DNA of 64,000 nt from Hybos culiciformis (lineage: Eukaryota > Arthropoda > Insecta > Diptera > Hybotidae). The DNA is taken from positions 84,083,712 through 84,147,711 of the forward strand of contig OZ023273.1 of the NCBI GenBank assembly GCA_964007475.1, written 5' to 3'. Position 1 is the stretch's first letter; the number at the start of each line of letters is the position of its first letter. The position numbers and the translations under genes were made by a program. Positions 42,801-60,500 of the stretch are shown one piece after another. The notes beneath the pieces are model-generated. The model was not told where the DNA came from. It saw only the letters and a program-made list of their open reading frames with translations, and did no database searches.

Positions 42801-43250
42801 ATAGTAGAAATCATCTGGCAATCAGTGTTGCCATGCAGCCATTTTGAAATAATTTAAAAGCCATTATGCCACTAAACTTTTTGAGCTTAAAAAGTATTTT
42901 AGAATTTTTAAATGTTTTTATATCTAAGTAGTCTCTGGTTTTTAATTTTTTTTGTTTAATTTTTTCGAAGCCGCCGAATTCCCCCAAAACAAGTTATTTT
43001 AAGTCGACTGGCCGCAGCAGTCGAAGGACAAAAATTATATGCACTTGACCATTTTAAATATTTATTTAGCCGCTCCAGAAAATACTACTTGCCATGAAGT
43101 TTCACTTCTTCCGTGTGTCCCGAGACTCACATATTTTTTTTTTTTATTATCTGTTTCCTTTTCTTCACAATCTCTCAGCAAATATGTTCAAATTTCCTCA
43201 AAGGCAAATTTAAAAAATCCGTTTCACTCGCCCTGGAGCCATTTCTATAA
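39810..43250. other. AT-rich intergenic DNA with small repeats
   Basis: No gene supported. Visible structure: a 23-bp minisatellite of about three copies (GTGTCAAAAATGTAACGYCG, 42001-42055), and a diverged tandem duplication of about 160 bp (42385-42500 and 42555-42660, sharing GACATTAAATTACACTAATA-type starts). Segments at 41905 and 43090-43240 resemble 59335-59470 and may be copies of one dispersed repeat. A less AT-rich patch at 40690-40800 could hold an upstream non-coding exon of the UBE2E gene, but I cannot show it. Confidence 0.5.
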
Positions 43251-43257
43251 TCTCTAA

Positions 43258-43408
43258 AGGTGAAAACACAGTTGGGGCGACAGCGACGGCGACAGCGATA
43301 GCGACTGTCAAAAACCATATATTTGTATGAGAATGAAACAATTGAGGCGACTTTTTTATATGAAAAATCGCTGTCGCCGTCGTTGTCGCCCCAATTGTGT
43401 TTTCACCT
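43258..43408. mobile_element. 151-bp Harbinger-like MITE, TSD TAA
   Basis: Long terminal inverted repeats starting AGGTGAAAACACARTTGGGG and continuing CGACARCGACGGCGACAGCG. Flanked by TAA on both sides (43255-43257, 43409-43411). Strikingly GC-rich arms for this region. Confidence 0.85.
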
Positions 43409-43413
43409 TAATG

Positions 43414-43602
43414 CTGCCCATACACGGTCCAACTTGGTTGTACAACATGTTGACAACATGGCACAACTTGTATCGTGTGTGGGCAAGTTGACAACTTGTT
43501 GGAAGTTGGTTAAAATATTAAGTTGTAGGTATCATGTATGCCAAAACGTACAACTTGTTGTCAAAATGTTGTAAAATCAAGTTGGACCGTGTATAGGCCC
43601 GC
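43414..43602. mobile_element. MITE with TACACGGTCCAACTTG ends
   Basis: The left end CTGCCCATACACGGTCCAAC and the inverted right end CGGGCCTATACACGGTCCAA are followed by CAACATGTTGACAAC-type repeats on both arms. It directly abuts the MITE 43258-43408. Confidence 0.8.
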
Positions 43603-44372
43603 GTAACAAATCAAAAAATCACTTCAGTCGAGATTGTATTTTAACCCTAAAATTAAAGCAAAATTGCGACCAATTTTTCACATTGAGAACTCTTAAATCT
43701 TAACCAATCGAAGATAAAGTGATGGTAGTATAAGTTTCAACAATAATAATTTATTCTAATTTAGAGAGGTATATAATACTATTATTATTCCAAAAATTAT
43801 AAACTGTCTCTTACTCTATTCATCATCTTTTTTCATTAGATCACTAGGGTGAAAACAAAAAAAAAAAAAAAATTATTTTTTTTTTAAATAAATTAATTTG
43901 TTTCATTTAACAATATTATTTTTTTTTTTTGTTTTAAATAATTTTTTTTTTTTTTAAATTTAAACTATTGAAGTAAGTAATAATAAATTGTAGGATAGAT
44001 ATGTCACATGTATGTAGTTATGTACCTCTATGGATATAACTCAAAAAAAAATCATCAAAAATTTCAAATTTTGTTCGCCCTTGGAAAAAAGGATATTATT
44101 TTTTGATGTGCGATAAATTTTTTTTAAATAAAACGAAATTAAATAATTTAATTTTTTTTTTTGCTTTAAAATTAAAACTAAATTGTTTAGCTAAAATGTT
44201 GCATAATCTGAAAAATATAATTTATAGGTACTTTGAAAATAATAGGTAGTAAGTAGTTAAAATTTTCCTTTTTTCTTTTTTTTCAGTTTTCCACCATTTT
44301 GAGACTGGATTTTTATTAAAAAAGAGTGAAAGACAACAAACAATTCGAAACAAATTCGATTTCAAAATATAA

Positions 44373-48831
<4,459 letters not shown>

Positions 48832-50758
48832 TTTCATTTTATCATCAACTATAATTTTTTTGCGAAATTTTTACAAGAAAAATTACTATTATCCTATATA
48901 TTTTATTCTAATAAAAATAAAATTAATGTCAACAAATAAATAATAATGAAAAAATAAAAACTATTATATTGTACTAAAAAAAAAAAATGTAAAAAAAAAA
49001 AAAAATTCAAGATGATAAAAACTAATTAAGACTTATAAACTTGATTTTTAAAGTTAATTGAACACATAGGGAATGGAATGAATCAATTATATTTGTTACA
49101 ATTACACTGCAGATCTATTTATCATTTTTGTTAAGTATTACGATTATTTTGAAAAAGAACGTTTAATAATTATATATCTTAAAATTTTGTTACTGCAGCC
49201 CTAATAATTTAAATTCATAAATTTAAAAGAATGAATAATAATTTATTAAATATTTTATTTTTAATAATTCCTAGAAACATTTTTATTATTAAAATACCTA
49301 TGAAAGGTAAAAAAAAAAAATCTTTTAATTTTTTTCTCCTCATTAAAAAAAATGTAAATGTTTTTTGAATATTCCACAAAAATGTACTGCCAGTTATGAC
49401 TAGTCATTAAACTATTCTTCAACTTTTTCTTTGGCATTCAATGTTCAGTTTTCTAAAAATTAATGAAGTTCTGAACGAAATGTGTAGATTCAAATACATG
49501 CAAATATATTTTTAATATTTGAAATACAAATAATTTACGATTTCAAATTTCACACTGGAAAATTTTTTTTTTTAATTTTAAACACATTTATTTAAATTGA
49601 AAAATATTGTAGCGATAAAGGAAAGATATCACCATTTCCTATTATAAAAAAAAAAAAATTAGATAATAAAAAATAATCACGATTAAAAAGAATAAACTTT
49701 ATAAAACTATATTTTAAAATAAAGAAAATTAATTTTTTAGGTTTTATGACTTACTGATATATTTAGAACAAAGAAACAATATGTGGGGATTGATTGAGGA
49801 TTTTAAGATTCCCTTTTATTATTATAGTAAGAATTTTCAGTACATTAGAAATTAGAACAATACATATAATTAAAAAAACTGAGTTCTTTACAATAATAAT
49901 AATTTTTAAATGAACTTTCATTTCAAAAACCTAGGACAGTTCATTTACCTACATACAACTCAAGTAGAATGAGGAATATGATGTTCGATAAAGACAAGGT
50001 TAGACCACTAATTTTTTTTTTTTTTAAATGTTTCTATCTTCACTGAAATGAGTAAGAATTATATTATTGTAATCCTCAAAATATTCTCACACTATGTTCG
50101 AAATTATGTTTATTTTTCGACATAATAAAAAACCTAATTTAATTAATATTGATTTTATAAGTTATAAAAAAAACGAGTAAATTTAATATGTACAGTTGAA
50201 ATGTATGTATTTTTAGTTTTATTTAGATAGATTTTATGTTTAATTTAAAGATAAAAAATACATGATTTACTAAAATGTGTACTTTTTAGAATGATTTAAG
50301 TCATTAATAAAATCAAAGATGTAAAAAATAAAATGTATCATCTAATTTTACTAAATTTCAGATTTTTGTCCTTGTTTCATTTATTTGACGCCTAAGCTAT
50401 AAAAATGTTAATTAATTTTTTACGGATTCGCCACAGTATTGTTTTTATCGAACAAAAAATTATAACTTCTATACCTTTTGAAATCTCGCTAAGAAAAGAG
50501 CCCGCTAAGAAAAGGGTGATTTTATTTATCATGAAAAAAAAGTAAAAAACTAAAGAAAAGTCAATTACTTTCAAAATTTAAACTTTTTACATCACCCAAG
50601 TTCAAAAGTAATTTCCGGAAAAAAAAAAAGAAAATAAAGAATTTTTTTTAGAATTAGTATTAAGTAAGTTAACGCCATCTATGATCTATTAAACTACGAA
50701 GCAAATTTAATGCTTAAATAAATAAAGTACCGGCCTAAAAATATGCAATAATTTGGAT

Positions 50759-50858
50759 AATGGCAAAGGTAGGTATTTAAAAAAATTTTCAACCACAAAA
50801 AATATTTGAAATAATTTTTTGTGGTTGAAAATTTTTTTAAATACCTACCTTTGCCATT
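50759..50858. repeat. Perfect 45-bp-arm hairpin
   Basis: Arms 50759-50803 and 50814-50858 are exactly complementary, starting AATGGCAAAGGTAGGTATTT, with a loop of only 10 bases. Near-cruciform geometry. Confidence 0.9.
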
Positions 50859-50958
50859 AATAATAGGGATGTTTGAGGTGCTACATTTTTTTGTATATTG
50901 TATATCTATTTATAATCCTAAATGGTAAAAGAATAAGTCAACAAATTTACTACACGGC

Positions 50959-51203
50959 GATCCGTGATACTATTGAAAATGTAATTAATATGTAAGGCTA
51001 TATATTAGGACTTAATCAGAGTTGAATTTTGTTACTTTTATTTTATTTGTTCTTTGTTTGTATAAATGTAACATTTCAAGATCCGTGGTAGTATTAAAAA
51101 TGTAATTAATATGTAAGGCTATATAATTTAGGACTTTATCCAGAGTTCGATATTGTTAGCTTTTTTTATTTGTTCTTTGTTTGTGTAAATGTAACATTTA
51201 CAG
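50959..51203. repeat. Tandem duplication, two units of about 121-124 bp
   Basis: Unit 1 (50959-51079) and unit 2 (51080-51203) both start GATCCGTG and share ATGTAATTAATATGTAAGGC and ATTTGTTCTTTGTTTGT. A few substitutions and small indels separate them. Confidence 0.85.
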
Positions 51204-52317
51204 GATCCTTTTATAATAACTTTTCTCTTTTACTTAATTTTTTTTATATAAACAAATATGTATAATATATTATATTAAATGCATCACCCCAAAATAAGAA
51301 AGATTTAATACATTTGAAATTTTAACACAACGTTCCAATAAGGGTTTGTTTTTAATTACCTGTTATATAGATGCCACTCATGTGACACGTAAAGACATGC
51401 TTTTTTTAATCATTTTCCAGTCGAACCGCCACTATATTATTTTTTATTTCAAGTTGCAAGAAAATTTCGCAAGTTCTTTCTTTTTCATTTAACTAGACTG
51501 AGCCACAACAACCCATGGCGCGGTATAGCTAGTATAATACAAAAAAAAATTTAGTTAATTTAAAATTAAATTAAGTAAATGACCACTGGAGGGACTCTTC
51601 GTAGAAAATCTCCCTTATAAATAAAACTATTTTTGGTAGCTAAAAGCTTCTAAAATAATAGCCTTTCTTCTGTAGTATAGGACAAAAATATAAATGAAAA
51701 AATTACCTAGAACAATTTATTATACTTAACTTAAGTAACTTATGTGATCCGGCCAGAACTTTTATATATTGAAAAAAATAATAAGAGATGATTATTTAGA
51801 AAAAAAGGAAAAAAGGATTAGTTACTTTTTAATTACATCGAATTAGTTAACTATCAATTTCAATCTCTGATTAGCGTAGAAAGTATAAAATTAAACAACA
51901 GTTAAAATTAAAGAAGTTTATAATTTTATTACTGACCAGATCTATAAAATAATAAAATTTTATAAGTTTGAACATTAAATATTCTATTGTGACAGTTTCT
52001 TATTGTTTCAAATATTTGCATTTATGTATGTAAGTAAGTTTATCTTGAATAAAGTTATGTGTTTGTATAACTTTAATTGATAATGACCCAGATAGATATT
52101 GATAGAAGTTTATTTTAACATTTTAAGCAAAGATCATTTTAATGGAAAATAAAATATATTTATTGGCTCCACAAAAATGAGACTATATTTGGATTTTGAT
52201 TAGCGACGCTGCATCATTTCCTTTTTTGAATTTCAAATGTACATTTTTGAAGTCTACAAAGTGTAGTTCAACGTTTTAGTTTTTTTTTTTTTAACTAATT
52301 TTTTTTAAAAGATGTGT

Positions 52318-55300
52318 CTACAAGTACATTCCATTAACCAAAAAATCTGCATCATTGAATGAACCTTTTACACGAATCTAAAAATTTTATATAAAAATTT
52401 ATTAAATTTGTAAAAAAAACTTCAATAATTATGAATATATTATTGTAGTATATATACGAACCCTTCGACGACCAACTGTTCTCATTTTGCATCCAATTAA
52501 AATTGCTAAAAATGCTGTAATTAAAATTCCCAAAACTAAAGATATGATTGCTCCACTAGGCTTTTCAGAATATCCATCCCTATCTTTAAATTCCATTCTA
52601 TATTCTTCATAAGGATTCGCATTTTTGTAAACGAAATCTTGTGATGTGTTTAGTTTGCTTTTAGCTTCTTTTGGTTGTTTTTTATGTTTTCTTTGCTTCT
52701 GAAAATCGAAAAAATTAATTAAAATTCTAACAGTATTCTATCTAAATTTAAGAGTTTTTGATTTAACGATTTAACTCGAAACAATTTTAAATAATTTCAC
52801 AATCTGCCTTCTAAATAATTAAATTATTATTTTCTTATAGAAAAAATTGTCGAATAAAGAAGGATCTTTGATTTCTATATAAAAAATTAACACACAGTGT
52901 TGGGTGCTATTAATTATATGTAAATATGATGAAATGAACTCTTTTATCAGGATCGTGTGCGTACTTTCTTTAATTTTGAATTCATTTGTTCCTAACATCT
53001 TATATTTTTCCTAATATCTTATTTTTAATAAAGCTTTTTTGCTCTATTTTTAATAAACAAGTTGATGGCAAAATGGTTTCAATGGTAAATTTATTTCAAG
53101 TTCGAAAACTTCAGTTTTGCATAAAACATATTTACTTTTTTTGGAGCTTCTGTGAATTCGGCTGATGTTTCCAAGTATTCTTCTGAATTATCTTTACTAG
53201 TTCGTTCTTTAATATTTTTATCAGGAATATCTTGATTTTGAATTTTAGATATATTAGTAATTGGAGTTGGAATAGCTTGTTGGGCAACTTCCTGATGCGG
53301 AATATTTTCATATTGAATATTATTCATTGGCATAATTTGTTGTTGCAATTGTTGTATGGCTTGTGGATCCCAATTCATATTTGGTGGCAGGATTAAATGG
53401 TCTTCATCAAATTATTTCAAAATAATTAGAATTAATAGGTACCTAGTAATTCTATTAAATATCTTACCTTCAGGTTTTACTCTGTACGAGTTTGGAATGT
53501 TGGAATAAATGTTTGGTTGCTGATTGGCAATGTTATTGCTTCTCGGTATTTGTAAATTTCCTTAAAGTATAAAGATAAAAATATTAAAATAAAACAGTTG
53601 TTATATCATAAATGAAAAATGTGCTCCGTTTTCGATCTAAAATATTTTCGTCAGTTTACATCGAAATCTTCCTTCATCTATAATTCGAATTTTTGGTGAA
53701 CTATCGGGTGCTAAATTTGTTTTTAGTTTCCTTCAAACGACATCTACTCATATACTAATTTTTAACGTAATCCATTTTCAAGCCCGAAACCTTGAACATA
53801 ATCCGGGTTTTAGATTCCTATAATTGACGTCTATACCCCGATACTAATTTTTATCGAAATCTACATATTTAAATTTAAATTTTATAAAAATTTTAAATTT
53901 CTATAAATTTAATATAAAAATTATTAAGATCTTTGATCGCATGTAAACGATCGAAATCCGCCGAGTAGTTTCAAAGTTATAAGTACCTACTCTAGTGTGG
54001 GACAGACAGACAAACAAAATGAAAATATATAGTCCGTTTTTTAATTTTTATTGGAAAACGGGCTAAAAACACAATAAGTAGATAGAAATTTCTAGGGAAA
54101 TTCAATTCTTTTGAACCACAAATGTATTGAAATACAAAACAAATCCCAATTTCCAATTCATTCGGATATCATACTTTTTATTAAATTACACAAACTATTT
54201 CAGTATTAATAATTGTATTCAAAAATGCATGTGTTCTTTTGAAGAATATTTTTCTATTAATATATACTAACCTTGCACATTAGTTCCTAAATTGTTTTGA
54301 AATTCAGGAATTTGACGATTAGGCCAAATTGGTAATGGAGCTGACATTGGATCTTCTCGATTGTTTATGGATTGCATAATTTGTGGTGGATACTGTCTAG
54401 GTACGACTCCCATATTATTTGGCTAAAAATTTTAAGTATGGTGGAAATATTATTATTTGCGATGACAAATATTCAAATAATCAAAAATTTGTGTAGTTTT
54501 TTTTTAAGTTTTAAATTTTTCACATTTAAAGAAACTCTTTTACAACTTTTGTTGACTTAAAAAAAAAATTTTTCTTGATGAAAACATTCAAATGAAAAAA
54601 AAACAACGATGCGTTGTAAAAACGATTCTTTTAAATTAGAAAAATTTTACAACGGTGGTCGGCAAACCGTCGAACGCGTTCGACTGGTCGATCTTCAAGG
54701 TTTTCTAGGTCGATCGGGAAAATTTTTCTAATATATGTATGTATTTTATATTTTTGTATTCCAGAAAAAAGGTTCACTGCATTCTGCAACTTCAAGAATA
54801 CATGTATTTATAATTCTATTCTCAGAAAAAACTACACCAAAAAAAATTTGTATGTAGTTTGGTTTTTTAAAATTAAAATAAATTAATTTATAATTTTTAA
54901 AAACGTGGTCCATCATACGATCTTTCTACTGAAAAATTTACCGACCACTGATAAAATAATTGAATTTATTCATCATGCTTATATATTAATAATTTATGTC
55001 TAACGTTTTGTACACTTTAATAAATAATTCATATATATAAAAAAAACTTTTTTATAACTGATAAATTTAATAATTATTAATATAAGAATCTAACGAATAA
55101 AAACAAATATAAGATATATTTCGTTATTTGAAATTAAGTTGTTCTATTGTACATAATATTAAAAATTTTATAATTCAAAAACAAACTATTAGTCCGGTAA
55201 CATCAAGATATATTTCTTTACCTTATAAATTAATCTGTCCGAAGCTATTCTATTCGCAACAACGTTAGGTTGATTATTCATAGCGCATTCTGGACCTTCA

Positions 55301-57516
55301 TCACTACCATCTACAAATAAATTAAGGGAAGAAATTAATAATTTAATTTTTAATAAAATTTATAAATAATTGTATCTTTATAAAAAAAATGTTCACTCGA
55401 AAATATTTTTTTATTGTTTGAAAAATTTAATCATTCCGATTTGTAGAATATTAGTGATTTTTTTTTGGGAACCCAATTTTATATTATATACCTTCACATT
55501 GTGGGATTCCGTTACATGCGTTATAAATCCCTATACATTCCCCAGAATGACATTTAAATTGAAATCTTCCGCAATTAGAATTTGATGCTGGTGGTGTAGC
55601 TAAAATTTGAAATGAAAGCTCAAATTAGTAAATTTATATTACAATTTTAAATAATGAAGAATAAATATAACTTTATCTAATTATTCATAATGAGGATCGT
55701 ACGAAGAAGGTTGTTCACAGTACATCAAAGAGATTTAAATTTTTTTATTATTATTTATACAAGTGCGTGATTACTACTGACTTTTTAAAGTAGTAATGAC
55801 TGCAACTGAAGGCAAAGTTGTTGTTGTTGAAAGTTTTTCCGTTTTTGCTACATCCAACTTTGTGGTTTTTAAATTTTTTAATTCCCTTTCTTGTTGCGAT
55901 ATTATAGGATGAATTTGAACCGGCACAATAGGAACTGGTTTTGATGTAGTTGTCGTTACGATTGTTATAACTGGAGTAAGAACTGCACTTGTGAAATTAG
56001 CATGTTTCGTAACTGAAAAAAAAAAAAAAACAAAACATATAAATAAATTTTTATGAATTCATATTTACAATTTCTGTTTTCAATACATACATTTACAACG
56101 GAAATTTTCTGGCGGTCCGCAGGAAAATAAATAACAATATGCCTCAGACTACAAAGAAATACAAAAAAAAAAAAATTAAAACTTATTTATTTCAAATAAG
56201 CCGGAGACATATTAAATTCCTTACTTTTTCTTCAAAAACAAAAACATCACAATTCTCTGTTTCACAACAAAGTCTACGGCATTCTGGCTCTGTATCTAAT
56301 GCAATTCCTTGCAAATATTTCCCTCCAATTGCTAAGGATTCTTCAGTACGAATTATCATATTACGATGAATGTCATATTGACCTGAAAAAAAAAAAAATT
56401 ATGATTTACAATTTTTTATCATTTTTTAATTGGAATTTTTTTTTTTTAATGAAAACCCGCACTTATATCGTTGTATTGGAAAGCAAGTTACATTAAAATT
56501 ATTTCCATAAAGTTTGCCCAAAAATCTGTAGGTAAGTATATACATAATATGAAATCTTCGAAAACATTTTCTAAGATGATTTTTTGTCAGTCTTAACAAG
56601 TTTAACATAGTTATTTACAAAATTAATATAAATTAAGTTCTACGAACGAAGTATACGCACACTGAGAATAAAACTATAGTAGAATTATACAAAAACCTAG
56701 TATAAAATACACAAGGATTCGGCAGTTTTCATCCTACCAAGTATACTTGTATAAAATAACTAAGTTAATTTAGTTGTTTTAACAAAGTTAAGCTTTGTTA
56801 AATCAACTTAGTTTTTTTCTAGATGATTTGTCGAAGTTTTCATACAACCTTTATACATTGTTTTAGTAATTTATTCAAGCATTTGGATAATTTAACAGTT
56901 GCTTCACTTGTATAAATCATCTAATTTTTTTTTGATGATTTATAGAAGTTTTCATTTTAAAACAATGTATAATATTACCAATAACTTGTATAAAAAAAAC
57001 TATGATTTTGGAATTTAGTACAATTTTTTTACGGAAGTCAACTTGTATTACAATAGTTTTTATTCTCAGTGCAATGAAAAATTTCCAAATTTCCTAAAAA
57101 AAAAAATAACTTCCACTTGCATTTAACATATTATATATTATTGATTTTGTATCATTTGTTTTATCGATTTATTCATAATAAAATTTTTGTTGTTGTTGTT
57201 GTTGTTGAAAAGGAAAATATTATGAACTTTAAAGTTGATTTTATTTTCCTTATAATTTTTAAGAAGAAATATTTTTTTCTTTTAATACTTTTATACGAAG
57301 CTCTTTGGAGTAGTTAATAACTATTTAGTTAGAAAAAATTTTAATATTTTATTGTGAATTGAAATTATGGTCGTAACCGTGTGTGAATTAAATTTATATG
57401 ATTTTTATTTTTTTACCTAAACATATTTCTAACTCTAAACCATTAATTATTTTTATTGTTATTATCAAATTTAAAATAATAATAAGAAATAATTTTCCAA
57501 TTCTAATATCGCTCAT
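52318..57516 (-). CDS. LRP11-like membrane protein (MANEC + LDLa + TM)
   Basis: Type I membrane protein, 516 residues from 11 coding exons, all phase-consistent: 57417-57516, 56225-56382, 56091-56148, 55782-56012, 55492-55599, 55222-55310, 54272-54422, 53468-53560, 53136-53401, 52462-52698, 52318-52377. Domains: signal peptide (hydrophobic FLIIILNLIITIKI, 1-25); MANEC/MANSC-type cysteine domain (34-105; CRRLCC, NCDVFVF, CYLFSCGPP); Thr-rich linker; one LDL-receptor class A module with six cysteines and the calcium-site DGSDE (192-227); Pro/Asn/Gln-rich stalk; basic KKKQRKHKKQ; TM helix (about 468-488); cytoplasmic tail ending DADFLVNGMYL. The domain order resembles LRP11, but no PKD domain is visible. 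The donor of the penultimate exon is the non-consensus GTTCGT; it is chosen because it yields the tail in frame. Function unknown. Confidence 0.88.
53620..54065. repeat. Dispersed retroelement-like tail in intron 8 of the LRP11-like gene
   Basis: Contains CGAGTAGTTTCAAAGTTATA and GTGTGGGACAGACAGACAAA, wording seen in the 3' parts of common arthropod interspersed repeats. Internal repeats of ATACTAATTTTTA plus ATCGAAATC-type words. Probably a SINE or a non-LTR 3' end; the borders are uncertain. Confidence 0.4.
54653..54950. mobile_element. Decayed hAT MITE in intron 7 of the LRP11-like gene
   Basis: The left end CGGTGGTCGGCAAACCG and the inverted right end CAGTGGTCGGTAAATTTTTC match the hAT-type terminus CAGTGGTCGGCAAAC. 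Flanking 8-mers do not match, so the TSD has decayed. The interior has TCGACC-type repeats and no ORF. Confidence 0.6.
56660..57071. mobile_element. MITE with CACTGAGAATAAAA ends in intron 1 of the LRP11-like gene
   Basis: The left end CACTGAGAATAAAACTATAG and the inverted right end CACTGAGAATAAAAACTATT form a TIR of about 20 bp. The 412-bp interior contains further inverted segments (AACTAAGTTAATTTAG near 56760; ATTTATACAAG words). No coding capacity. Confidence 0.75.
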
Positions 57517-60500
57517 ATTTTTGATATAAGTTTTTTGTTATTAAATTTTTAATTTCTGAAAATAGTTTTTTTCTTTTTTTTATCAACTTCTTATGGTTTT
57601 TTTTTAAATAATAATAATTAATACTAAATTTATTATTTTTTTATTTCTTATTAGCGTCTAAATTAATTTGTTCCGTATTGTGGAGTTGAGAACTACTTTT
57701 ATTTAGAAAATACAAAACATATTCAAAATTTATATGATTTTATTATTTTTATTTTTGTAAATTTTTAATAAAATTTTTAAATTCAACAATTTTTGTTAAA
57801 AACAAAAATACTATACATAATATGAGTGTGTTAAAAGTTGATAACAAAATAAAATAATAATAATAAAAAAAAACGTATATTTGTATATGGTTCGAATTGT
57901 CATTCTACTAATCAATAATAAGATTTTCCTATTTTAATTTTTTTTTTTTTTGGGAAATTTTCTAAAGGAAATTTTTTTAGCGCACAGTAACGACACGAAC
58001 TTCGACAATGATAAATGATTAAAATTGAATTCAATTTTACTATCTATCTATGTTATAATATACATAAAATATAGATTCGATAACTCTTGTTGTTTACTTA
58101 TTTTTAAAAAATTGCTTCTTACTCGAAGATATCCATTTTATTAGTGGCTATTCTCCGATCAAACAGAAAAACTGAAATCTTCTATGTAAATTTCGACGAG
58201 AAAAAAAAATATACTGTCATTCGACCCATAATTGATTCTAAATAACTTTTAAATCTAATACCACTTTTGTGGGAGCCAGCGGACCTCAAAGTAAAAAGCG
58301 GAAGCTAAAAATTGTAAAAAAAAAAGAATGTTTAAAATTTGCTTTAATTTTTTATTGCCAAAATAGTTAGGAATATATTTGGACTATGTTGGGCACGGAA
58401 ATAATTATACTTTAAAAATGAACATCTGAAGCACATTTAAACGCATTTCGAGTCCAAAGAACAAAAAAAAAGAACAAAAATATTAATTTGTCTTCATAAT
58501 TTTGGCCGATTTTGCCTACCTAATGATCCAAGACCTATTTTGGTACGAAAGCTCTTTTTTCTATATTTTTCAAACTCAGAAGAACTATAATTTAAAAAAA
58601 ACGAACACACTTATCGCAACAAAGTCGATTTCCCCAATACAAAATAAAATAAGTGATTTTCAAAAAAAAAAATTAAAAATAAACTACCAATTTACTGACT
58701 ATTATATATGCATATATGGATCAGGATTTCAATACAATTATTCAAAATTTTTGGAGAAACGTTTAAAAAAAATAATAGTTAAGGCATTATAAACCTCCAA
58801 ATACATCATATTTATATTTCTGTTTGTTTTAAATGAGAAAATGTTAGTAGATGACAGAAAGATATTAATGCGGATTATTGAGATTATACTGGGTACTGGA
58901 TATCCCTAAAATATTACATTTTCAATTTATTTGAACTGTACTCTACTCTACAATACTACTTATGAAATCGAAATGGGCGGATGCGGTCGAAACAAACTTT
59001 CTATTATCCAAATGAAAGTACTAAGTAAGCAAATTTTATAACGAACTTTTATAACTTCTTTCATCAAAATATATGGTAAAGTTGTAAAAAGTTAAAGTTT
59101 TACTTAGAGTTAGAGACAGGCCTGGAACCGAATATTAAAAATTTTTTTTTCTATTTTTGCAGTTTTCTATTTTACAGAAAATAAACGGAGATGAAAAATG
59201 CGACAAAAATTATATGAAAAAAACCAACCATTAGTGAAATTTTATAAAACTACATTGTATTTAAATTGAATTTCCGTGAAGAATTAAATTATTGAGAAAT
59301 TGTTTAGAAAAATGAGCTTGAAAGTCAAAATTTCACATATTCCTGGAGAGTGATATTTTAGACAGGTATCCTATGACTGCATTGAATTTTTTTATATTAT
59401 TTTTTTTCTATTACTTCACAATCTTGTCAAATGTGTTCAATCAATTTCAGAAAACGACTCATATTCACCCTAGAGAAGCAGTTGATTGCGTTAGTTTTAC
59501 AGTGAAACCAAAACTAAAACCATTTTTTCGTTTGCAGGGCTCTTAACATTCAAGATTATACATATAATATAGACTTTAATAGTACAATATAGTAAATTTT
59601 GAAGATAAAAATATACACAAAAAATCCTAATACGCCTCTGTGCCATTTCTAACTCATTCAAGTTTATTACATTTATTATTTTAAATGAAACAAGTGGAAA
59701 AAAAAAAAAAAAAAAATTAAAAATTAAAATATAATATTCTTCTTATCTTTAATAAATCTGACATTTATTTAAGGCGCAAACTCTGTAATTTTTTTTTAAT
59801 TTTATGCTTTTTAGGTAATGGAAACAGCATAAATTCATTAAAATTATATTTTTGCATGTATGTTTGCAAAAAAAAAAAAAATTTATTATTCTTTGTTTGA
59901 TCCTTTATATTTTTCAACCGTCGTCGTCGTAGTAGTAGAAAAAAAAGGATAGAATGACTGCAGCCAGACAGGAGTAGCAAAAAAAATATCATTTTTAATA
60001 AAAAAAAAAAAAATTATAATAAGAATTTAATGTTTTTTTTTTATGTTTTTTCTACATAAAACCATAAGTAGGTACATGCTTATGAAAAAATAAATAAAAA
60101 TTGTATATATAAGATATATGTATGTATATATAGTATACATGCCCAACACCTGTCTATATACAGAGAAAAGCTCTTTTGAAATTGAAAATTGAAAATAGAA
60201 AATAAAAAAAAAAAAAAAAAAACATACACAGTTTGGTACTTTAAGTCGAGAGTGCGATATTCAGAGTTTGGTGGTGCCCTTTTTTTTCAACAATAATTTT
60301 TCAAGTCTACAAACAATATAATTTTGTCACGTGCCAGAAGCAATATAGAAAAGTATAGATACCTACCTATCTAAATTTTTTATATAGTTGTATAAAGAAA
60401 AAAAAAATCCCTAGATAATTTTTTTTTTTTTTTTTTATTACATTTTTGCCTGGGCGCGACTTTTCATTCAAGAAAATTATTTTACAAAAATAAGAAGAAA

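Larger units (their letters stand above)
48832..52158. other. AT-rich intergenic DNA between convergent genes
   Basis: 3' flank of UBE2E and 3' flank of the LRP11-like gene, which are convergent. Apart from a hairpin (50759-50858) and a tandem duplication (50959-51203) I see no feature. The minus-strand poly(A) signal of the LRP11-like gene is probably at 52159-52164. Confidence 0.6.

Noticed and set aside
58502..58792. 96-codon plus-strand ORF
   Set aside because: Lys/Ile/Asn-rich chance ORF in AT-rich DNA with no motif or splice support.
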